21,820 nt of DNA, taken from positions 1 through 21,820 of the forward strand of contig JANYAG010000118.1 in assembly GCA_025361465.1 (NCBI GenBank), in the 5' to 3' direction. This stretch comes from Gemmatimonadota bacterium. GTDB taxonomy: Bacteria; Gemmatimonadota; Gemmatimonadetes; Gemmatimonadales; GWC2-71-9. Position numbers and translations under genes: made by a program. This document shows positions 8,497-16,100 of the stretch, one piece after another. The stretch's first letter is position 1; every line of letters starts with the position of its first letter. The notes below the pieces were generated by a model, which was not told the origin of the DNA, did no database searches, and saw only the letters and a list, made by a program, of their open reading frames with translations.

Positions 8497-9275
8497 GTCA
8501 GTCGACGGACGGCAACCAGCCGTTCCCGGAGTGGCTCGGCCCGTGATCCGGTGCCCCATGCTTCGCGTGTCACCCCACCGGTTTCGATGGTCGAATGGAC
8601 CAGGGTATCATCGGCCGCGCAGAACGCCACGTGATCGATGGCGTCCCGATCGGTGCCACGGAAGAAGAGCAGGTCGCCAGGGCGCTGCTTGCCGGGTTCG
8701 ATGACCTGGCCGTGACGCGCCTGGTCCCGCGAGTCGCGCGGCAGCGGTACGCCGCGCAAGACGAACGTCAGCTGCACCAGTCCCGAGCAGTCGATCCCGC
8801 CCGAGGTGATGCCGCCCCACAGATACGGCGTGCCGCCGAAGGCACTCCACGCCCATTGTTCCGGCGACTGCGCCGAAGTGGCGATGATCACCTCACTGTA
8901 GGGACTGACCTTCCCCACGACGATTTCAGCCGTCTCGCCACGAGGGAGCCGCACTCGTCCATGGCCTTCCATCACCAGGCGTGCGCGATGATGTGCCCGC
9001 AGCTGCGTCCCGTCCCGACAGGCGAGCAGCGCCCCCTCGGACCAGGCCGCGTTGACGAGCCAGGCTTCGGCCTCGCCCATCGGCGTCACCGTGACGTACC
9101 CGCGATGCAGCCAGCCTTCGTAGGCATCGAGACAGCTGCGAACGCGCAGCATCGCCCCGCTGGTCTCGAGGAGTTCCGCCGCCTCGCCCAGCACCAGCTG
9201 GGTGACCTGGGCACTCTGGAGTCGCGGTTCGGACAGGAGCGGTACCACTGCGGTGATTGCGAGGACGCCGTTCAA
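8493..9275 (-). CDS. NlpC/P60 peptidase with N-terminal SH3-like region, YkfC-like
   Basis: A 260-residue cysteine peptidase. The N-terminal 130 residues look like bacterial SH3-type barrels (VRVRSCLDAYEGWLHRGYV-like pattern). The C-terminal domain holds the catalytic set: Cys163 in GIDCSGLVQ, His215 in IDHVAF and the third polar residue His227 in LVHSTI, with PYLWGG upstream as in the family. No signal peptide is visible, so it probably works in the cytoplasm like the gamma-D-glutamyl-diamino acid endopeptidase YkfC, trimming imported murein peptides. The start is a TTG at 9275 forming TTGA with the upstream stop. The open frame continues upstream without a better start, but that part overlaps the zinc protein. 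Confidence 0.9.
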   Translation of the reverse strand: MNGVLAITAVVPLLSEPRLQSAQVTQLVLGEAAELLETSGAMLRVRSCLDAYEGWLHRGYVTVTPMGEAEAWLVNAAWSEGALLACRDGTQLRAHHRARLVMEGHGRVRLPRGETAEIVVGKVSPYSEVIIATSAQSPEQWAWSAFGGTPYLWGGITSGGIDCSGLVQLTFVLRGVPLPRDSRDQARHGQVIEPGKQRPGDLLFFRGTDRDAIDHVAFCAADDTLVHSTIETGGVTREAWGTGSRAEPLRERLVAVRRLT

Positions 9276-9460
9276 GTCGATTTCGCCTTCTCGACGCAAT
9301 TGCGGCAGCGCGTGACGCCACGGATGGTGCACACCAGGCAGACGAAGGTGCCGCACGATTCGCAGGGATATCCCTCCGACGCGCGCCCCTCCCGGCCGCA
9401 CGCGCGACAGAGCATCGCATCGCGTTCGACCAGCGGGGGACGCGCGGCGGACGGTGTCAT
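9272..9460 (-). CDS. Small zinc-ribbon-like protein with four CxxC pairs
   Basis: A 62-residue protein, easily missed because its frame is open far upstream inside the regulator gene. Four cysteine pairs are present, Cys18/21, 33/36, 41/44 and 52/55, with spacings of 11, 4 and 7 residues. This pattern could hold two zinc ions in either a tandem or a cross-brace arrangement, as in FYVE, RING or B-box folds. The ATG at 9460 overlaps the stop of the NtrC-like regulator (ATGA) and its stop overlaps the TTG of the peptidase, so it is placed exactly between two coupled genes. The cysteine codons and coupling make it a real gene; function is unknown, and a protein-binding or RNA-binding role is a guess. 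Confidence 0.8.
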   Translation of the reverse strand: MTPSAARPPLVERDAMLCRACGREGRASEGYPCESCGTFVCLVCTIRGVTRCRNCVEKAKST

Positions 9461-10809
9461 TTCTGGTCGATGCCGTAGCGCTTGATCTTGGCGATCAAGG
9501 TGGCGCGGGAGATGGCAAGCTCCTGCGCGGCCCGGGTGCGATTGCCGTCGTGATGCTTCAGGGTGCGCTCGATGTGCATCCGTTCCAGCTCCTCCATCGT
9601 CAGCGCCTGGTGCCGCCGGTCGAAGTGGCCCCGGTACGCCCGGAACTCGGGCGGCAGGTGTTCGACCCCCACCCTGGCCTGCCCCCGGGCCAGCAGCAGC
9701 GCCCGCTCCAGCACGTTGCGCAGTTCGCGCACGTTGCCCGGCCACTGGTGCTGCAGCATGCGGTCCAGCGCCTCGTCGGTCAGCTGGGCCGGAGCGCCCG
9801 GCATTGACGCCGTCATCTCGCGCGAGAAACCCCGAATCAGCGCCAGGATGTCGTCGCGACTGCGCTCCCGCAACGGCGGCACCGTCAGCGGCAGCACGTT
9901 CAGGTGGTAGCACAGATCCTGTCGCAGCCGACCTGCGTCCACCGCGGCCTGGGCCTGCCAGGTCGTCGCGGCGATCACCCGCAGGTCAACCGGAATCTCG
10001 CGCACCCCACCCGCCCGGCGGAAGGCGCGGGTCTCCAACACGGCCAGCAGCTTGGCCTGGAGCTCGGTGGGGAGGTCGGTGATCTCGTCGAGGAAGAGGG
10101 TGCCGCCGTCGGCGATCTCGAGCAATCCCTGGCGCCGCTGCCCGGCCTCGCCCTGCTCCGGGATTTCGTCGCGACCGAAGAGTTCCGCCTCGAGCCATCC
10201 CGGGTCGGTCGCGCCACAGGCCACTTCGATGAACGGTTCGCCGGCGCGATTGGAAAAGTCGTGGATCAGGCGCGCGACCCAGCGCTTGCCGCTGCCGCTC
10301 TCCCCTTGCAGCAGGACGGCCGTGCGATCGCTGCGGGCGAGCAACGCCGTCTGCCGGGCGATTTCGCGCATCAATGGCGAATGACCCAGCGAATCGAGCC
10401 CATTGCTCGCCGCGCTCTGGCCGATCAGCGTCCGATTCACGCGCCGGAGGCGCACCTTCTCCGCCGCGCGCTCGGCCGCGACCAGGAGGAGATTCAGGTC
10501 GACCGGCTTGACGAGAAAATTCTCGGCGCCTAGCTGCATCGCCTGGACGGCATCGCGGACATCGCCGACGCCGGTCAGGACAATCACGGCGGTGTCGCGG
10601 GCGTGGAGCTGTTCCAGCACCTCGAGCCCATCGACGTCCGGAAGATGCAGATCGACAATCACGACTTCCGGCATGGCCTGGTGGAAGGTCGCCAGCCCGG
10701 CGGCACCGGTCAGTTCGCCGAAGACATCCCACTTCCGCTGCTCGAAGTACGTGCCGATCACCCGGAGGATGTCGGCATCGTCGTCGATGATGAGGAGGGA
10801 GTCGCTCAT
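9457..10809 (-). CDS. NtrC-family response regulator lacking a canonical GAFTGA loop
   Basis: A 450-residue protein with a receiver domain (1-120; acidic Asp10/11, phospho-acceptor Asp53, Thr79, Lys101), an AAA+ domain (about 140-375; Walker A GESGSGK 169-175, Walker B GGTLFLDE 235-242, LRQDLCYHLNV 295-304) and a Fis-type helix-turn-helix (about 420-447). Family members are activated by a sensor kinase and open sigma54 promoters. Here the loop after ELFG, normally HEKGAFTGA, reads RDEIPEQGEA, so the sigma54-contacting motif is not recognisable. No histidine kinase gene is nearby. The start ATG 10809 overlaps the lipid kinase stop (ATGA). Confidence 0.95.
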   Translation of the reverse strand: MSDSLLIIDDDADILRVIGTYFEQRKWDVFGELTGAAGLATFHQAMPEVVIVDLHLPDVDGLEVLEQLHARDTAVIVLTGVGDVRDAVQAMQLGAENFLVKPVDLNLLLVAAERAAEKVRLRRVNRTLIGQSAASNGLDSLGHSPLMREIARQTALLARSDRTAVLLQGESGSGKRWVARLIHDFSNRAGEPFIEVACGATDPGWLEAELFGRDEIPEQGEAGQRRQGLLEIADGGTLFLDEITDLPTELQAKLLAVLETRAFRRAGGVREIPVDLRVIAATTWQAQAAVDAGRLRQDLCYHLNVLPLTVPPLRERSRDDILALIRGFSREMTASMPGAPAQLTDEALDRMLQHQWPGNVRELRNVLERALLLARGQARVGVEHLPPEFRAYRGHFDRRHQALTMEELERMHIERTLKHHDGNRTRAAQELAISRATLIAKIKRYGIDQK

Positions 10810-11711
10810 GGTGCCGCCTGAAGCACCTGGAGCGCCGCGGGCAGCATGGCGATCGTGAACGGCGTCTCGCCGCCCGCATCACCATCCGCCTGCACCGGTT
10901 GCACACCGCCGATCACTTCCACCGCGACCTCCTTGCCCCGGTGCCGCGCGATGAAGACGTCCTTGCCATAGGTCCCCTTGGCGTGGCGAACCAGGTCCCA
11001 GACCGCCCGCACACCACCGGCCACCGAACTGGCCTGGACAATGACAATATCAAGCATCCCATCCACCGGCGAGACATGGCTCCCCAGGCTGAGTATCGGC
11101 GGGATGATCATCCCGCAGTTGGCCACCAGCATCATGGCCGCCTCCATCTCGTGGGCGACACCATCCACCGTGATCCGGAACTGGTGGCTCTTGAGTCTCG
11201 GCAGCAGCTCCAGCGTCTTGGCCACGTAGGCCATCGTTCCCCACCGTCGCTTCATCACCGCGGACGTTTCGGTCATCACCCGCGCATCGATCCCGGCACC
11301 CGCTGCCACGGCGAAGTACCTCACCCCGGCGGCGTTCTCGAGGCGGCCGAGGTCGATCCGGCCCGGCACGCCGCGGACGATCACCCGGGCCGCCTCCAGC
11401 GGGTTGGCCGGCAGCCCCAAATTGGCGGCCAGCAGGTTGCCGGTGCCTCCCGGCAGCAGCCCCAGCGGGACGTCGGTCCCGACCAGCGCCGCAGCGGCCT
11501 GCATGGTGGTGCCGTCGCCACCAAAGACCGTGACCACCTCGACGCCGTCGGCAAGTCCTTCCCGGGCAAAATGATTGGCATCGCCATGGGCGGTGGTGAC
11601 CCGCACGTCAACGTGCCAGCCGGCTCCGCGGAAGTGCTGCTCGATGCGGCCGAGGACTCGGTCCGTGGTCCGGGCGGCGACGGGGTTGCTGATCAGGAGG
11701 GCGCGCGCCAT
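10806..11711 (-). CDS. Diacylglycerol kinase-like lipid kinase (DagK/YegS family)
   Basis: A 301-residue DAGK-catalytic-domain protein. The nucleotide-binding GGDGT lies at 64-68 in FGGDGTTMQA, and PGGTGNLLA at 87-95 is the second family motif. The C-terminal beta-sandwich contains SPVDGMLD and closing strands with a QADGD segment typical of the family. Members phosphorylate diacylglycerol or related lipids with ATP on the inner face of the membrane. The exact lipid is unknown. The start ATG directly follows the stop of the TamB-like gene with no gap, which ties lipid phosphorylation to an envelope-transport operon. Multifunctional family members also include sphingosine-like kinases, so substrate is left open. 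Confidence 0.93.
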   Translation of the reverse strand: MARALLISNPVAARTTDRVLGRIEQHFRGAGWHVDVRVTTAHGDANHFAREGLADGVEVVTVFGGDGTTMQAAAALVGTDVPLGLLPGGTGNLLAANLGLPANPLEAARVIVRGVPGRIDLGRLENAAGVRYFAVAAGAGIDARVMTETSAVMKRRWGTMAYVAKTLELLPRLKSHQFRITVDGVAHEMEAAMMLVANCGMIIPPILSLGSHVSPVDGMLDIVIVQASSVAGGVRAVWDLVRHAKGTYGKDVFIARHRGKEVAVEVIGGVQPVQADGDAGGETPFTIAMLPAALQVLQAAP

Positions 11712-14700
11712 TCAGTAGTCCCGCGACCAGAGCAGATCGCCACCCAGTTGGTACCGGGTGAGCGTGCTGAACACGTCCGTGGTCCGGTTGGTCGTGCACG
11801 ATTGCACCGGCTCCGCACTGGCCTGCAGGCGGAACTGATTGGTCATGCGGTACTCCAGCGACGCGCCGAAGTTGCGCCGCGAGAGGTTCGAGTTCCCGGC
11901 GCCCAGGCAGATGCCGGCGTTGACCATCACGAACCATTTGGGGCCGAGCTGCTTGCCGGCGGCCAGCTGCGTCAATCCCGATCCCTCGGTACTCGAAGCA
12001 AGGCCAGGCCTGAACTCCAGCAGGTCGAGCTGCAACCCCATCGCCACCAACCATCGCTGGAGTTCGTTCCCGAGCACCGCGAGGCCCTCCTGCTGGAGCT
12101 GGGCCCCGGCCTGACTGGCCCCAAGCTGGAGATCCGGACGACCAATGGCGAGGTAGGACACCATTTCGTTGGTGGTGAGGTTCCGCCCGGGGCTGGCAAG
12201 GTCCAGCTTCGGCACCAGGATGGATCCCGTGATGCGCGCCACGATCAGCACATCCTCGCCCTCGCTCGTGCGGACGGTGTGGTTCGCCTTGAGGTTGAGA
12301 TCGGCGTTGAGGTCAGGCTCGCCGCTATATCGCACCGTGCCGCTCTCGACCGTGAAGAGCCGCGGGAACGCTCCCATGATCCGGAGGGTGTAGGTGCCGC
12401 GCGGCGCACTCAGTTCACCATCGAGGCGGTAGCGCTTCTTCAGCTTGCTGACGACGACCTGGCCCTCGAGCTGGACGTTCGCTTCGCTCGATCGCAGCCA
12501 GACTTCGCTGCCGAGCTGGAAGGTCAGTCCCTCGATCCGGAGCGAGTCGAGGAAACGATTCTGGAAGTCGGCGCCGAGGCGCTGTCGGCGAATGGCGGCG
12601 GTGTCCACCAGGCCTGCCAGCAGCGGGTCTTCGGTGTCGAGGACGTTCTTGACCAGCAGGTCGGCGAAGTACAGCACGCTCCCTGACACCGACACGACGC
12701 CGCCGTCGGTGCTGCGCAGCACCGGCTGCAGCAGCGGGCCCGTGAGCGTGACCCGGCCGGTGGGCCGCAACCGCAGGTAGTTCGGCACATCCATCGCCAG
12801 GAAGTCCGCCGCCGTGAGCCGGAGGTCGAGCGTGGCGTTGGTGAGCTTCGTGAACCGGACGTTGCCGGTGATCGCCAGGCTGCCATCCCCACCATGAAGG
12901 TTCAGGCTGTCGATCAGGAGCGAGTCGCCGGTGAACCGCGCCGCGCCATTGCTGCCGGAGTAGCGCACCCCGAGGCCGGGAATCGTCATCTCCGCATCCC
13001 GCAGCCGAACATCCCCGAGAAGCCTCGGCGCATCCCAGGTGCCAGACGCGGCGAAGTTGAGTCGCATCGAACCATGGGTGTTGCGCGTGCCAGGCAGCAG
13101 TGCCTCAAGCACCGCCAGGTCGATCGAATCCGCCTGCGCGGTGATCGAAATCGGGCCGGCGAGGCGCCGCTCCTCTCGCTTCGCCAAGGCGAGGTCGTAG
13201 GGCAACGAAACTTCGACATCGAGGATCGGGTCGCCGGTGGACCAGAAGGTGACGTTGGAACGGAGGCGCCTGGCGCGATAGTCGAACGCGGCGTGCACCA
13301 GCGGGGCGCGGACGTCTCCGGAGACGGGACCAGTGATCGACGCGTTGCCACGCAGCGTCGGTGCCTCGCGCGATCCGCCCAGCCGGAAATCCACGGACGC
13401 GAGCCCACCAACGGCCGTCGTGTCCTGCTGCAGCAGGCTGTAGATGTCGGCCACCTTGAGCCCGACGATGCTGGCCCCGAGATCGCCGTCTCCCGAACCC
13501 GGCAGCGACCCGACCAGCGTGATCAGCCCGCTGCCGTCTCGCGTCTCGAACTGGACCGTGTCGGCCAGGACCGTGGCGCGATCGGTGAGGGTGAACCTCG
13601 CCGGTCGGCGGAGTTGCCACTGTTGCCTGGGGAAGTTGAGGGCCAGCGCCGTCACCCCGATCACGGTGGTGGTTGGCGTGGTGATCCAGGTGCCGTTGCC
13701 GGCGGCGCCAAGATCACGCATGCGACCGCTGCCGCTCAGCACCAGGGAGTCCTTGCGCCCCGAGGCCAGCAGGTGGATCGAGTCGGATACCTGGTCACCG
13801 GCCCCGAGGGAATCCAGGGTGGCGTCGATGGTCAGGCCCCGCGCTCCGAATGAATCGGCCGCCACGGAGGCGTGCAGGGTCCGCAGGCGCCAGGCATCGA
13901 GCATGAGGTCGGTGGCATCAACCACTCCCGCGATTTTCATGTCATCACGCGAGCCGCGCACCACGAACGTTGCCTGTGCCATCCCGTCGAAGCGGTGGGG
14001 ATGCAGGGTGTCACGCGCCACACCCAGGGTGACGCGCGCGAGGGAATCGAGGAAGCCGAGCGCCGTGGCGTAGGCTGCGACCGACAGGGTCCCGGAATCG
14101 GGAGCGGCCCAGCCCAGGGTGCCGCGCGCCGAAAGCCCGCCATCGGGCCAGACCACGGTGGCGGTATCGAAGGTGAGGATGCCGTTGGCGGCGGAGAGTT
14201 TCGCCTCGGCACTGGAGAAGGTGACCCCGCCGACCCGTGAACGATCGAGCTGCAACTCGACGCGACCCTTGGGTGGCACCAGCGTGTCGATCGTTCCGGA
14301 AACCAGCAGGTGCCCATTGAGCGACGATGACTGTCCCTGCCCCATCATCGCCTCGAGATCGAACCGCTCCAGGACGAGATCAAGCGAATCGGCCGTGAAG
14401 CGCGGCGACAGGGTTGCCACCCTGCCCTTGGCCCGGAACGTCCCGATGTCGCCGCTCATGCTCGCGTCCACCTCGAGCGCGGCGAGCGTCCCGTGCGCCA
14501 CCACGTGTCCGACCAGTCCGCCGCGCGCCGTGATCTCGGGATACCCACTCCGCAGGGCATCGAACGAGAGCTGGTCGAAATCCCCGTCCAGGGTGACCCC
14601 GAGAATCGAGTCGCGGGTATCGAGCCGGACCGCTCCCACCAGTCGTGACATCGAACCGTCTGGAGCATGGTGCTCGGCCGTTCCGACGAAGTCGGCGTTT

Positions 14701-16100
14701 TGCCACGGCCCATCGAGGTGGCCATCGAGACGCATCGTGCCTTGCAGCACGACCGACGGCGTGACGCGGTGGACGGTTGCGAGGTCGAAGTCGGACCGCT
14801 GCAGCCGGAAGTCCTCGAAGACGGCGCCCTCGGCACCACCGAAGTGCACCACGCCATCGAGGACGAGATGCGACACCGGGACACCCGCGACCAGCGCGTC
14901 GGCAAAGTCGAGGTCACCGCCAAGACGGAGGGAATCGAGGAAGCCATCTGCCGTGAGGTGACCGGTCAGCGCCCCGGCAAAGGGCAGCGTGTCGAGATAG
15001 GGACGCATCACGTCGATCGGCACGGCACGCAGGACGAGGTCGAGGTCGCGCATGCCGACACCACGAACAGTGTGGACCACCGCAACCAGCTTGCCGCTGG
15101 CACTGGCGCGACCCTGGCCGAGGGTGAGGTGATCGAGGCGGTAGTCGGTCCACGTCCCGTTGGGCGAGTGCGCCAGCAGATGCCCGGCGCCGCGCCAGTC
15201 GGGAAAATCGGGGGAGACCCATTTCAGGTCGGCGAGGTCGACGCGGTCCGCATCGAGCGTGAAGTCGAACATCAGCGAGTCGAGCGGCCAGCGCACCGCG
15301 CCACCGCCACGCACCCGGGTGTTCGGCAGCTCGGCGTGGTCGAGGGTGAATCGCAGGGTATCGCCCGCCGTCAGCAGGGTGCCCTGAAAGTCGGTGAGGG
15401 TGAGTTTCGGGTCACCGACCTCGGTGCGCAGCGATGCGATGCGGGCAAGCAGCGGCAGGCGGTCCGGTGTCGAGAGTCGCAGCAGCGGCACGTCGGCGTT
15501 CACATGCTCGAACGTGTAGAGCCGCACCAGGCCGTCACGGTTGGTTTCGAGCCGTGGCTGCGCGGGCGGGGCTCCGTGGCGCGACACCGGACTGCGCGGT
15601 GGCCGTGCCACCGTCGGGAAGTCGGCCCGGAACGAGACGTCGCGCAACACGAGATTGTGCAGCTCGACCTGCGGTGATGCGCCTCCGGGCTTGCCGCGTC
15701 CGGATCGGAACACCGCTTCGTAGTTCCAGCCACCGCGGCGCAGCTTGACCATGTGGATAACGGCACTGTCGATGGTCATGCTCGAGAAGATCCACCGGCC
15801 GGCAAGCAGATCGGACAGCGCGTATCGTGCCTCGACACGAGGCGTCCTGACGATCTGGCCACCGACGGAATCGGCGATCCGCAGGTCGGCGATGGTGACA
15901 TGATTGAACAGGTTCCCGCTGATCCCCCCGATCTCGACGCTCCCGGCAACGCGAGCGGAAATCCAGTCCGTGGCAACGCGTGATGTCAGCGCCCGACCCG
16001 GGGCGGTCCAGAGCAGCACCGCCACGCTCGCCACGAACGCCAATCCCACGACCACCAGGATGGCCAGCGTCCGGAACACCACCCGGCTGAGGCGTTGCAT
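11712..16100 (-). CDS. tamB: TamB-like translocation/assembly module protein (DUF490)
   Basis: A very long 1462-residue protein with one N-terminal membrane helix (about 10-31) and a repetitive periplasmic body of short beta strands (DxLxLxG, LxGxL patterns) that would build the long groove of the AsmA/TamB/YhdP class. The last 350 or so residues match the TamB C-terminal domain: GTYTLRIMGAFPRLF, a VARITGSILVPKLDL segment, LTTNEMVSYLAIGR and strands ending in an aromatic residue (SRDY). TamB proteins bridge inner and outer membranes and help outer-membrane protein assembly or phospholipid transport. The start ATG 16100 shares one base with the stop of the upstream Omp85 gene. The ten codons upstream in the same frame are not needed. 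Confidence 0.93.
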   Translation of the reverse strand: MQRLSRVVFRTLAILVVVGLAFVASVAVLLWTAPGRALTSRVATDWISARVAGSVEIGGISGNLFNHVTIADLRIADSVGGQIVRTPRVEARYALSDLLAGRWIFSSMTIDSAVIHMVKLRRGGWNYEAVFRSGRGKPGGASPQVELHNLVLRDVSFRADFPTVARPPRSPVSRHGAPPAQPRLETNRDGLVRLYTFEHVNADVPLLRLSTPDRLPLLARIASLRTEVGDPKLTLTDFQGTLLTAGDTLRFTLDHAELPNTRVRGGGAVRWPLDSLMFDFTLDADRVDLADLKWVSPDFPDWRGAGHLLAHSPNGTWTDYRLDHLTLGQGRASASGKLVAVVHTVRGVGMRDLDLVLRAVPIDVMRPYLDTLPFAGALTGHLTADGFLDSLRLGGDLDFADALVAGVPVSHLVLDGVVHFGGAEGAVFEDFRLQRSDFDLATVHRVTPSVVLQGTMRLDGHLDGPWQNADFVGTAEHHAPDGSMSRLVGAVRLDTRDSILGVTLDGDFDQLSFDALRSGYPEITARGGLVGHVVAHGTLAALEVDASMSGDIGTFRAKGRVATLSPRFTADSLDLVLERFDLEAMMGQGQSSSLNGHLLVSGTIDTLVPPKGRVELQLDRSRVGGVTFSSAEAKLSAANGILTFDTATVVWPDGGLSARGTLGWAAPDSGTLSVAAYATALGFLDSLARVTLGVARDTLHPHRFDGMAQATFVVRGSRDDMKIAGVVDATDLMLDAWRLRTLHASVAADSFGARGLTIDATLDSLGAGDQVSDSIHLLASGRKDSLVLSGSGRMRDLGAAGNGTWITTPTTTVIGVTALALNFPRQQWQLRRPARFTLTDRATVLADTVQFETRDGSGLITLVGSLPGSGDGDLGASIVGLKVADIYSLLQQDTTAVGGLASVDFRLGGSREAPTLRGNASITGPVSGDVRAPLVHAAFDYRARRLRSNVTFWSTGDPILDVEVSLPYDLALAKREERRLAGPISITAQADSIDLAVLEALLPGTRNTHGSMRLNFAASGTWDAPRLLGDVRLRDAEMTIPGLGVRYSGSNGAARFTGDSLLIDSLNLHGGDGSLAITGNVRFTKLTNATLDLRLTAADFLAMDVPNYLRLRPTGRVTLTGPLLQPVLRSTDGGVVSVSGSVLYFADLLVKNVLDTEDPLLAGLVDTAAIRRQRLGADFQNRFLDSLRIEGLTFQLGSEVWLRSSEANVQLEGQVVVSKLKKRYRLDGELSAPRGTYTLRIMGAFPRLFTVESGTVRYSGEPDLNADLNLKANHTVRTSEGEDVLIVARITGSILVPKLDLASPGRNLTTNEMVSYLAIGRPDLQLGASQAGAQLQQEGLAVLGNELQRWLVAMGLQLDLLEFRPGLASSTEGSGLTQLAAGKQLGPKWFVMVNAGICLGAGNSNLSRRNFGASLEYRMTNQFRLQASAEPVQSCTTNRTTDVFSTLTRYQLGGDLLWSRDY

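Noticed and set aside
9461..9913. Upstream extension of the small zinc protein to 213 residues
   Set aside because: The extension is an alternate frame of the regulator gene, rich in Ala, Gly and Arg, and the real start is the ATG overlapping the regulator stop.
10899..12686. A 595-codon open frame on the + strand
   Set aside because: It lies antisense to the lipid kinase and TamB genes, has a composition rich in His, Arg, Gly and Gln typical of GC-rich shadow frames, and shows no domain.
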